Part shown: in pieces, positions 39,501 through 51,600 of the stretch | Layout: each line of letters starts with the position of its first letter | Numbering within the stretch: position 1 is the stretch's first letter | Source: Diphasiastrum complanatum | Taxonomy: Eukaryota > Streptophyta > Lycopodiopsida > Lycopodiales > Lycopodiaceae | Length of the DNA: 62,000 nucleotides | Reading direction: 5' to 3' | NCBI GenBank assembly: GCA_029204225.1 | Contig: CM055095.1 | Location: 71,091,957 to 71,153,956, forward strand | The notes under the pieces: generated by a model | Databases searched by the model: none | What the model was told of the DNA's origin: nothing | What the model saw: only the letters and a program-made list of their open reading frames with translations | Program-made: the position numbers and the translations under genes

Positions 39501-42500
39501 TGCCAGGACCATGATGAGCCTTTCTGGCATCAATTTGGGACTGAAGAGAGGAAAAGCATGTCATGCCAACATCTATACGGCATCTTGAGGTGTCTCACTA
39601 GTAGATGGATATGAAGCAGCCATTGAAAAAGTAGTGATAAGGTGAAAAGAAATAGACAAAAAACTTGAGTGAGAGGACTTTTGTCGTCACCCTAACTTAG
39701 TCTAATTCCATCACCAAAAACACAACTAATATGGATAGCCAAAAGGTAGCAATGTTGTAAAAATGGACTAGCTAAGAAGATATAAAAGCTGGACAAATAA
39801 TAGCTGGAAATGGGCACTGGAGGGGTTTGTGGATGGGCGTTGAAATGCAAATGGATGTGATGGAAAACGGAAGAAAAGATGAGAGAAATATGGGCACCGG
39901 GTGGCTGATTGGATGGGCAATGGACTGCTATGCAAAATCGTGCAGAATGGGCAGCAAGATAGGTGCTAGACAGCCGGCTGGGTGGGCGCATCCTCCTCCA
40001 ATCAATGACGTAAAACCTACAAAATGTAGGTCCATATCCTGAAAATCCAATCTGTAGATGGGCGGGCTCTTGGAGACAAATGCTGATGAAAAGTGTTGAA
40101 ACCTCCTCCAAATAAGACACTAGAAAATGCAATAGGTACCGCTTGGAAAATCTGCCCAAATAGCTACTAGAAAAGATAGCAGCCGGTGGAAATAACTTGC
40201 CAAATTTTCTTTTTTTGGGCCGCCAAGTTTAGTGGAAGTGCTTCCACTAAAGATCTGCCAAGGAACGCTCTGAGACCAAATTATGAACAAATTCACAACA
40301 AATTAGTGGCTAAGCTAAGAAGGCAACACTTGAGCAAGATCTAACCCTAGAAAGCGGCAAAGAGAGTGCTTAAGGAGACTAAAGAGATAGATCAATATCG
40401 TCAACTATGAAATGAATGACAATGGGTCCTACTTATACCCACAAGGAGCCCTAAGGTGGAACCTTCATGGAGCCTTCCAGAGGATAAGATAATGTCAGTG
40501 AACCTAATCAAAATAGATAAGGAGGGATAATAGTGCGCCCTCCTACAAGAGGCCCCCCACTCCACTATCATATGGCCAAGTACCTAGTAAATGAATAAAT
40601 GGGGCCAAAGGCTAGTACATGAATAAAAAGGGCTTGGGGGCTTGCTTATGCATAATAAGTAATTAATAAAGAAGGATGCGGCGACTGTAATGAGTCGAGT
40701 CCATAACTGAAAGTATGTCTGTGCATGAAGTCGTGAGATGTTGTTTTCCACAAAATTTGCTTTGCCATCTCGAAAGGTGACCCATTGGCTTGTTGCTTTG
40801 GCTTCCTAAAGCGCCTTAGTATGCTCCTCTACTTGCAAGACAATAGGGTTGTCATCCATAACAATCCAAGAGCCTGAAAGCTTTGCCCTCTACCCTAGGA
40901 ATTTTCTTCTGTGTTCCTTTGACACAAACCTACTAACCAAGCTAGTGTTGTTGTTTTTGGTTCTCCATGTCTTGTAAATCCCTGTAGGAAAAATCCCAAA
41001 CATTGTTGCTAGGAAACATATGGCCTCTTGTAGTTCAAGCTCAGCATCAGGTACACTTTGAACTCTTATCACATACTCTTTACGTTGTTGCATGAGTTCT
41101 TGTTTTTGGGGTGCCGTATTGGAAACATTTCTTTTTCAAATGAGTACATATTGGTTATGTAGAGGCTCAAATTAGGGTTTCTAGTTAGACTTGGATTCCC
41201 ACCAACATGACTCCTAGAAAGCTCAATTGGCCCAAATTCAATATTGGAGTTTTAGGGTTAAAATGGAGTCAGTAAGGCCCTAGAAAAAATTTACTAAACC
41301 TGATGACATATGCATAACTGATAGTTACATGAAACCGTTCAACGAAATGCAATGAAAGCCCTCAACCAATCAATAAACCCCAGTGAAATGATTTTGAACT
41401 AGTAAGTGGATCGAGTATGATCTGAATTCTCTTTTTGAATGCTGAAGTCCTTACAAGAAGATCAACAAAGCAATAACCATGCCATATCATATGTTCTATC
41501 ATCCCCGAGGATAAAATTTCTTGGAAATTTTCTATTCTCTTAATTTCTTGTATATTAATCTGCTTTCTTGCAAGCTTTGAATTCTCTGGTTTGTGGCTTT
41601 CCTGTAGACGTTTGAGAAAGATGCAGCCTCAGCAGCCAGGTTATGGTAGTTCAAGAACATATTTGGAGCTCCTTGCTGACTTACCATGGCAGATCAGTAG
41701 TGAAGAACGTGAGCTTGATTTAGCGGCAGCCAAGGAAAGTCTGGATAGTGAGCATTATGGACTGGGCAAAGTAAAGAAACGCATAATTGAGTATTTGGCA
41801 GTTCGGAAGGTTGGTGATATGCATTTATGATGTAAACTGAAATTTTTTTGGACTCTCATGCAGCTCTCTCTCTAATTGCTATACTCTTGCCAGAGATAGT
41901 TCGGAATGCTGATAAGTTACTCTGCTCAATGATCAACCTACTTGTGTCATATGTGCAATATGATACTTCCATTCTTATTAGTGATATTTTTTTTTTGTTG
42001 CATAAAGTGTTGAGTTTGTCACGATCTAGATTTTTCTCCTTAAGGTAAATGGAATTTGAGGCTATAAGCTTTTGCCCTTTCTTACCTATTCAGTTGTCTC
42101 TTTGATTTGCAGCTAAAGCCAGATGCAAGAGGGCCTGTTCTCTGTTTTGTTGGTCCTCCTGGAGTCGGCAAGACATCACTGGCTTCATCAATCTCAAGTG
42201 CTTTAGGGAGACGATTCATCCGGATTTCCCTGGGAGGTGTGAAAGATGAAGCTGATATTCGAGGACATCGCAGAACATACATTGGTAGCATGCCAGGTCG
42301 GCTAGTTGAAGGCATAAAGGTCTCTCCCGGGCTGCTGGCTTCTTTTTTTCTCAGAATCCTGTTACTTTTTGTCTTTTTGTGTATTTCATTCAATATGTGA
42401 GAGTTCAGTTGCATGTAGTGTTTCTTAGGCCGTGCAAAGTGTAGGAACTGCATACATGCTTATTTTCCAATATAGCTGAAAGTGATGGCTGTTTTCTTGT

Positions 42501-45500
42501 CAGAGAGTTGGTGTCAACAACCCTGTTATGCTTTTGGATGAGATAGATAAAACCGGTACTGATGTTCGAGGAGATCCTGCATCAGCTTTGTTGGAGGTTC
42601 TGGACCCTGAACAGAATAAGACATTCAATGATCAGTATCCCGCAAGTTGTTGCAGTGATTCATCTTTTGGTGTCAAAGTTGTTGGCATTGTAGAATGAGT
42701 CTTTGCATTTTTGCTAATCGAACAAACTCTTGTTTTGAATTATATCAATGTACTTATAAAAGATTTAGTTTCCCTTCAATACAGTTGTGGGGATATTTTT
42801 TTCTTACATTCCTGATTGCTTTTCTTTTGGGGTTATGCATCTGATTTTCAACACCTAAGGTATAGTAGAGTTATCCAAAAATATGCTGGAGACGAGTAAG
42901 TGTGGTAGTTTGATCATTGCTGAGTGGAGTATCATTCAGGACAAAGCCAAGTTGTTGGAAGCTTCGTTGTTAGAGACATGACTGTACAGTTTTCAAGGAT
43001 ATTTTTGGATGCCATGAGTTTTGAATGCCTTAAGTATTTTTGAAAGTCATAACGCAATGCAAACTAGTTTGTCACACAGCCACAACTATCATAATGAGCT
43101 CCTATATAACTGGTGGCCTTTGTTGAGCCCTTGTATGTTGTTGTGTTGACCGTTGCTTACATGTCTACATAAGATAAAAAATAATCATACAGTTCAATCA
43201 AGATGCTAACATGCTTACAATCAGTCATGGGCTGACTCCATTGCAAGCTACATTAAGTACAAGGATTTTAGTGCCAGCTTTAAGCAGGTCAAAAGTAGTG
43301 GTGGTATGTAGACCAAAGTTACTGAAAACTTGTCAGTCGAGGGTAGGCTTGTGTGTGCACGCACACAAAAGTAGCAAAATAACAGAATAACCTATTCATA
43401 TCCCTAGTTGTTTCAACTCAATGTAATAAAGATTGCATGACTATTTCTTTCTCAAAGAGACATGCCATCTTGACATCTTTTTTAGGAGAATAAAAAGTAT
43501 TACTGCATTGTCAGTTGCCTCTAATATCTGTCCCATAGGGGCCAAGCTCACTTTCTCAACCAGCAAAGACAGATCGTTAATTCAATGGCAGAACTTGAGC
43601 TGCAGTCCTCAATCATGGAGTGGGATTGATTCCAGCTACCAGATGAAATCTATGAACCATATGACTCCTGAAATAAGTTGCAAAACTTCCAAATTCTGTC
43701 ATGTCTGGCATATCTACATATGCAATGCTCATCCTACTGAACATTTTGAATAGGGCATTATCAGCACATCTATCAACGTCATGAATGTGTTTAACTTCAG
43801 CTGAAAATGGTACAAAGAAATTCTTGGCTGACTGGTGGTTTGACGTTGTGCATTATTGAGTTCCAAAATAGCCAGTATGACTGATAAAATCCTGGACTAT
43901 TCAGCATGGACAGATATCAACTTATGGGAAGAAACTCATTCTAGTGAATGCATTTTCTATTTCAATCTTATACCAGCTATCTATCTAATAGAAATAGCCA
44001 AAAATTTCATGGATGACTCCACTCAAACATGTCACACTTCAGTACCCATGAGGTAAGAATACGAGAGGCCAGGGTCACCCTGGAAGTCTGTTCAATCAAC
44101 TATGAGCCTGGAATAGGCCAATACGTGTACTTGTCTGTCCACTTCTCAAGTTCCTTGAGGGCATTTGTTTACCCTGAAAATTGAGGTAAACTATTTGGTG
44201 TGACAATTGACTTCTAGAAAACAGCTCGTTTAGCAACAGACTATGTGCATCGTATTTTGCACACGATGAGCATTTTCAGACACGTAAGGCCGGTAGAAAT
44301 TTTTTACGACCTAATTTTTAAACACCACTGTGAGGCAACAAGAATGTCAAAGATCCCTTTTCTGGTTTGATTGTTGAAATAAGGCTTTAAGTGATACATG
44401 CTGTAGATAGTACCAATAGCATGTTTGCTTCGAGATTGATGAGATAGTCAGATCTTCAGCTAGCTTTGTCATGGTTACCCTCTTTTCCTAAAGATTAAAA
44501 GGTATGGACTGTCTTGAATGTCCTCCAATAGATTTTGTTGCAGGAGCTCCTGCACACAGATAAATCTAGCATGTTTGATTCAAGGTTGATGAGATAGTCA
44601 GCTCCTCACCTAGCTTTGTCATGGTTACCCACTCTTCCTAAAGATTAATTGGTATGGACTATCTTGAATGTCCTCCAATGGATTTTGTTGCAGGAGCTCC
44701 TGCACGCAGATAAATCTAGACTTGAAAAAGCTCAATAGCCAGCACAGGACTACTTATAGGCTACTGATTTTCTGGGACCAAACTCATTAACCTAGGCAGA
44801 GTCCTACTGACCAGATGACAGTTCAGCTCTGTGTTTAAGTAGTGAAGGAAGACCCATGGACAAGATAGCATTTTCTTGCAAGTAAGGCTTCACTGCAATC
44901 AATATCCTCGCTAAGTTATTGGTTGAATTATCTTTGGCAAGGCTGTTACATATGAATTTTATTTGAATGTTCCATTTGAATTTTTTGTTTTGTACGGTAT
45001 GCCTTCATTCTTTTCCTTTTTCCTCTCATGGAGGCTGTTATTGGAATTCTTTATTGTCAAAATCTACAATCTGAGAAGTGAGCACACATCACAAGCTTTA
45101 AATTGACTTTTAATGCACCTTACTCATGGCTTTTCCATGTCCATTCATTTGGAGTCACATGACAATATTGAAATTTCAAGATAGCATTGTTTGATTGTGG
45201 ATATCCCTTTTTTTGTTCATTTTCATCTGTATCTGGTTTTCTTCAATAGTGTCTTATTCTCCCCAATATTTGAAGTAAAGGATCTAATCTGGCTTGATCT
45301 ATCAAAATTCTTGTCTCTAATCTAGCAGAATATGGTCTTGCCTTAACTCTTCTTCTCAGCTACCTGAATGTACCTTTTGATCTTTCTAAAGTTGTATTTG
45401 TAGCTACAGCTAACAGAGTTCAACCGATTTCTCCACCCTTGTTGGATAGAATGGAGGTCATTGAGCTGCCCGGTTATACTTCTGAGGAGAAGTTACGGAT

Positions 45501-45579
45501 AGCCATGCGCCACCTCATTCCTCGAGTCCTTGATCAGCATGGCCTCACATCTCAACATCTTGAGATCCAGGAGGTATTG

Positions 45580-45647
<68 letters not shown>

Positions 45648-48600
45648 CACACACACACACACACACACAAAAGAAAGGGAAAATTTATGAGAATCTTTGT
45701 TTATTATTTCCACCCTTTCATCTGCCATGCCTCTCCTTCATACCATATGGCTGAATGTTCTATTTTTTTGCCTTTTGCAATCTCTATGCTGCGACTTATG
45801 TAAGAAATTTTCTATCTTCTTGTTCAAGGCTTTTATTCAAATACTTGCTTGTTTCTAAGAGGCATAAAGCTTTATGCATGTAATCAATGCTTGTTGGTTC
45901 TAGGTAAATCATCAGGGACCTCTTATCACAGCATCGAGTCTTTGTTGTTGCCGAAATACTTGAATAGAATTTTTGTAATAATAGTTCAAGTCATATTGAC
46001 TATCGTTTGCTCATGCTTAGTCCAGAAATAGATGAACTATGTTTTGAAATATATTTTCTGCTGCTATAAGATTCAAGAAAGTGATTCTAATATTATGTTC
46101 CGAATTGAAAGATAGATTGCCATCCATCAGGCAACCACAAGGCAAGATCAAAAGGTAGCTGTATAGGTAGAGTATTTGTCTTATCCATTCTTAGAGTTGG
46201 CTTTTTGTGGAAATAATTTCTAGCATGTAGCTTCCACCTAAGGGTTTTTTTGGTGGTAAAGTTTTGATGGGTTACAACGTTTGAAACGTTGTTGACCTTT
46301 CTTTGGGGTTTTGACCAACCCATATGTTGATTGGGGTTGAGAGGTTAAATAAACTATGAACTTATTTGTGCAAAAAACCTTCCAAAACATTGGAGTATTC
46401 TGGCTTCTGGGGGAATTCACGATGGGAGAGGAGTGGAACTTCCAACAAGGTAGTGGAGAACTAGGGAGATTGTAGTTTAGGCCCTAGAGGTTAATCAGGA
46501 CCAAAATGGGTCCCCATTTTTTAATTTTTTTTCCAGCAAAAGTGCACATTTCAAACGTGTTTGAATAAAGCTCAAATGCATTTGAAGATAACTGTGATCA
46601 CCATTCAGTTCACTGAAGGTGTGCGAATCTGGAAGATTGTACAATAGGAGGTTTCCCACCTTTGTAGACTTTGGTAGCTACAAGTAATGCAACCTGAGCA
46701 TGAGGTCATCAATCAGGTGAAGTATTCAGCCATTCAATTTCTGTTATGGTCAACTTTCTTGATAGACGGTTAATCTTGATGGCTACAGATAGTCTGCTCT
46801 TTACCTCCAGAGGGTGAGAGAAATTCATGCAGTGTGTCTTTGTACAAATTTTGAAAGCTAACTTGGATGTACGGTTGTGCATGTGACCTGCACCTACGCT
46901 TGGTCGATGACCTGAGTAGGGAATCTGGATGATCTGGCATTTGGTATGTCATGCATTAACTCGATGAGCCAAGGCTTTGCAGGTGGACTCTTTAGGTTTG
47001 AAGATTACACTCTTTTGTCATGTTGGTACTATCCTAGACTAAAAGATCAATAGGTAGATCTTGATGGCTACTTCCATGCTTTTGAATAATTGCAAAATAT
47101 CAGTAGTTGTAAAAAAATTTTGAGCAATCCACTTAATTATTTCTTTTTAGCCTTGAGGGCAACTTTTTGAAGTTCCCCGAGAGAAAGTTGGTCAAAAGTG
47201 ATATGTGATCTCTTTCTTTGAATGGGAGACCACACTTTGAGTTTATTTATGCTTACATTCATAATCCAGTTTTCTTATCAAGTGTTAATCTGAGTAAGTT
47301 GCCCGATTATCTGCTGATGCTACAATCATCATCACACAATCATCTGAGTAAGACGGTTGAGTATCTGCCGATGCTACAATGATTGTCACACAATCAATGT
47401 GTTGTTGCAAATATGCCAACTCTATGAGTACCCACCCTAAGGCCTTGAGGGGGACCACTTGGCAGACTCCCCATTTATGTATTGAGATACTAGAAACGAA
47501 TCAGAACTTAGCAAAAGCATCTGATTTCTTGCTTATGAAATAAATCCAAATGCATCTGCTATAATCATCAATGAAGGTGATAAAGTAATAGTAGCCACTA
47601 AGAGATCTAGTCTGCATAGGTCCACATAGATCACTGTGGACAAGATCTAGGATGCCACTGGCTCTCCTTGCTCCACTTTTGGGAAACCTCTCTCTGTGTT
47701 GTTTTCCCAAAAATGCAACCTTCACAAATTTTTCCTTCAAAAGAAATATCAGGCAATCCTATAACTAGATTACCTCTTTTGAGAATCTGTAAACTTTGAG
47801 CACTAATATGACCGAATCGTTGATGCCAAAGATCACTTCGACTATCAACCGTGCTTACCATAGCTTGAGCAAAAGATCTCGCATTCAATTTGTAGAGTCG
47901 ATTCCCGTTGACTCTAGCTCCTGTAGCAATCACTTTGTAGTGATTTTTGATGTCTTTGACAAGACATTTGTCACTGTCAAACTCAACCTTGAGTTGTTGA
48001 TCAGCCATCGTCCCAACAGATAGTAGATTGTTAGCTAAGCCAGGTACATATTGCACATTGCTTATCCGCTTTATCTTCCCGCTGGCTAACTTCACTGGTA
48101 CCACTCCAATTCCTTTAACAGATAGCAATTTGCCATCGGCTTGTCCAACTTCATCACCATTGTGAGTTTCCTTGAGTTCTGAAAACCACTCTTCCTTGAA
48201 GTCATGTGCTTGGATGCACCACTATCAGTGTACCAGGTATCCTTGGCTTCATCACTTGTCATTAATGCTGTAATGAACAAGTTTGAACTCTTACCTGTAT
48301 CATCTTCATATTGATCATCATCGTATTGATGTTAATCAGCATAATCGTCTTCATAATAATCATCATCAAATTGATGTTGATCAGCATAATTGCCCGCTTG
48401 CCATTTGCCTTTTCTTTGTTCTATCTCCTTCTGTTTCTTGAAGCATTCACGCTCCCAATGGCCAGGTTTGTTGCAATACCTACAATTTCCAGGTTTATTT
48501 TGCTTGGAATAGCCGCATCCTTGACCTCGGCCTTGATTTTGTTAGAAGTAATAAATAATAATGATAGTTTCTCATGGGTTACTTTGACCCAAAAGGTCGA

Positions 48601-51600
48601 GACTTGTGTAACCATGGGTTAGGTTTATTATTTAGACCATGCTAAGTCAGTTTTAGTTGAGTTGGACCCAATTTTGGTCCAGTAGTAATTCGTGGGTCCA
48701 AGTAAAGTCTAATTATGTTAAGGGACCCTATCTTGACTTTTGGGGGTGCCCTATAATTAGTAGTGGGTCTTGGAAGGTTCTAGAACTTAGAGTTTGGAAG
48801 AGTCTAGGCCCTTGGAAGGCCTATTTATATGTACTCTTTGTTCATTTGTAATTCATCCCCTTTCAAGCATTGCTACTAATTTCTCTCTCCTTGAGGGCGC
48901 CTAATCCTCTCCCTCTTCTTCTTCTTCCTCTTTTTTTTCTTCTTGTATATGGAGATTGAATGTTAGAAGGATCTTGGCACTTTGATTTCCTACATGGTAT
49001 CAGAGCCATGGATCTTCTATGCTTGATTTAGGGCGCCCTACCAAAAGAGATCGTCTTCACTTAGGGATCACAAAAACTCAGCACCTTTGCTAATTTTTTG
49101 GAGTGAAGATCCGTTCTTTGACTCTTTTCCGTTTTGCAGGAGGGCGCCACACATCAAAGAAGATAACAGGATTTTGGGCGCCCAAAAATCAGGTTGTTGT
49201 TTGCTGATTTTTCAGGTTGCAGGAAGGCGCCATTAATTATCTTCTTCGGGGCTTCTTTTAGGTCGCCCACATCCGTGTAGGTTTATCCTACTTCCGTTGG
49301 TCCGCTGCTGCCCTATTTTTCAGATTTGCTCCTTTGCAGGAGGGCGCCCATCTACAAGCAATTTCTATTCTTCTGATTTGGCTGAAAAATCAGCACCCTT
49401 GTTGATTTTACAAAGTGAAGATCCGCTTCTTTTTGCTTGTTTCCAGGTGTGGAAGAAGGCGCTAATTTTTTTGTGATGATGCGATCACATTCCGAGGCTG
49501 AAAATTGGACAGCATATTACCATTTGTAGGGTGTTGCAACAGCCCTATCCGTGTGTGTATTGTTCACACTTTTTGGCAAGAAAGAAGGGTTCCAAAAAAA
49601 GCTTTGTTGGAGGCTAACCTGATTCTTTGCTTGCTGGTTTTTGAGTTTGTAATGCAATTTCAGGCTGAAATTTTAAGCACACAAGGCTTGTAGGAGGGTG
49701 AGTTCCTACATCCATCTAATGTGTGTTTTCGACACATTCCGGTGCTGATTTGTCAGATTTGATACTTGCTGGTTTTTGTGTCTTTTAGGGCACATTTAGA
49801 GTTTGAAAAAGTTTATCTTCTTGGCTGGTTCTTATGGCAAGAGATTTGGGAGCAATTCGTACTTGTTCAGGTGAAGATATGTTGGATGACACCAACTATT
49901 CTTCATGGAGTTGCAAGCTGAGATTTTGCATCGACGTGATGATCAAGATTTTATTGGTAACAAGATCTATCTTATATCATTTGAGATTTTGCAAGACCTC
50001 TAAAAGTGCTTGGGAAACACTTTTAAAGATGTACCGAATAAAGGATTCATCATCATGCTTTCTCCTCTCTAGTTCATCCTCTTTGAAGGTAGAAGGGCAA
50101 AGTCATGCAAAGTTTGATCATTATCTTTCTACAAGTACAAGTTTGCATCGGAATGTTGGTATGGTAAAGCATTCTTCTTCTCTTGAGCCATTTGTTGCAA
50201 ATGATGGATGCATTAGTGAAGAACTTTATGAGCAAGCTTCTCAAGATAATGTTTTGGAAAAGGCTGAAATCAAGCATTCTTTGAAGCCATTTTGTACTAA
50301 TGGAGGAGGGGAAAAAATCATGTCAATTAGTACATTGGTTCAAAGTGGCGTGTTGCTAGATTATTTGGGTGTTCAAAGTGGCAAGCTGTTGGTTTTTTTC
50401 TTGAAGATGGTGGACACCAGATTTAGCCATAGTTTATTGATCATTTTCAGCCTATGTTACATCGTGAGCATCCTATAATGCATCGGGAACGGCCTGCGGA
50501 AGGTTTTTGGACAGCAAGGTCCACATTTGGAACACTTTGGACAGCAAAGTGTTGGTGATTTTGTGGCTGTTGGACAGCCTACTACAACCTCTTGTTGGTT
50601 GTCCGAGTCTTTGCGGGATAGCAAAGCATCTTTTTACCTTGGAGGAAACACACATGCCTCACCAAAATCAGTACCTTATGCTGATTTTCATGTTTTGATG
50701 CTTACTTCTTATGATGACGGTGTTGTCTTACCTAGTGTTGGTGAGCAGATCATTGATAGTAAGATTCGGGAGGATGTGATGGTAAAAGAGTATCATACTC
50801 TTCTTTATGTTTCTTGTGGTAAGAAGACTTATGGAATCATGTGGGAACCATTGATGAATTGCAAATCCATATTTCGGCTTGTGGCTGGTTTTTTGGTTAC
50901 CTACTTTGGATGGAGCATGCTTGTCTTCACTTTTTTCTACATCTCTTCTACATCGGGCATGATTGGGGCTGAGATTTTGGCTACTTCGACTACTTCAAGC
51001 TGAAGTTTTTTTTTGGCGGCATTAAGCTTGGACAACAAGCTACATCTTTTCTTTTTCGGCTACATGCAGTTTTGGGCAGCATGCAACACTTTGCATTTTT
51101 GTTGCAATTTTTCATACTTCATGTCATGTTATGTTTTCTACATTATCATTTAAGGAGGGTGTTAGAAGTAATAAATGATAATGATAGTTTCTCATGGGTT
51201 ACTTTGACCCAAAAGGTCGAGACTTGTGTAACCATGGGTTAGGTTTATTATTTAGACCATGTTAAGTCAGTTTTAGTTGAGTTGGACCCAATTTTGGTCC
51301 AGTAGTAATTCGTGGGTCCAAGTAAAGTCTAATTATGTTAAGGGACCCTATCTTGACTTTCGGGGGTGCCCTATAATTAGTAGTGGGTCTTGGAAGGTTC
51401 TAGAACTTAGAGTTTGGAAGAGTCTAGGCCCTTGGAAGGCCTATTTATATGTACTCTTTGTTCATTTGTAATTCATTCCCTTTCAAGCATTGCTACTACT
51501 TTCTCTCTCCTTGAGGGCGCCTAACCCTCTCCCTCTTTTTCTTCTTCCTCTTTTTCTTCTTCTTGTATATGCAGATTGAATGTTAGAAGGATCTTGGCAC

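Larger units (their letters stand above)
33660..41607 (+). other. LON2 intron 8 (7.9 kb) with gypsy, copia and LINE pieces
   Basis: 33660-34425 has nothing recognised. Then gypsy (34430-34975, minus), copia (about 34990-37748, plus), gypsy (37749-40708, minus), LINE ORF1 scrap (40715-41110, minus). 41110-41607 has nothing recognised. Confidence 0.8.

Noticed and set aside
39692-40159. 155-codon minus-strand open frame
   Set aside because: It lies in the gypsy leader between primer site and gag and has no recognisable domain; probably chance.
42633-42640. Reading through exon 11 past GATCAG as coding
   Set aside because: The continuation diverges at once from Lon. Splicing at CA/GTATCC restores the conserved H-Y-L-N-V-P junction with exon 12.
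50398-51003. Envelope-like third ORF of an LTR element
   Set aside because: A hydrophobic C-terminus alone is not evidence of an envelope protein; no signal peptide, cleavage site or Cys pattern is visible.
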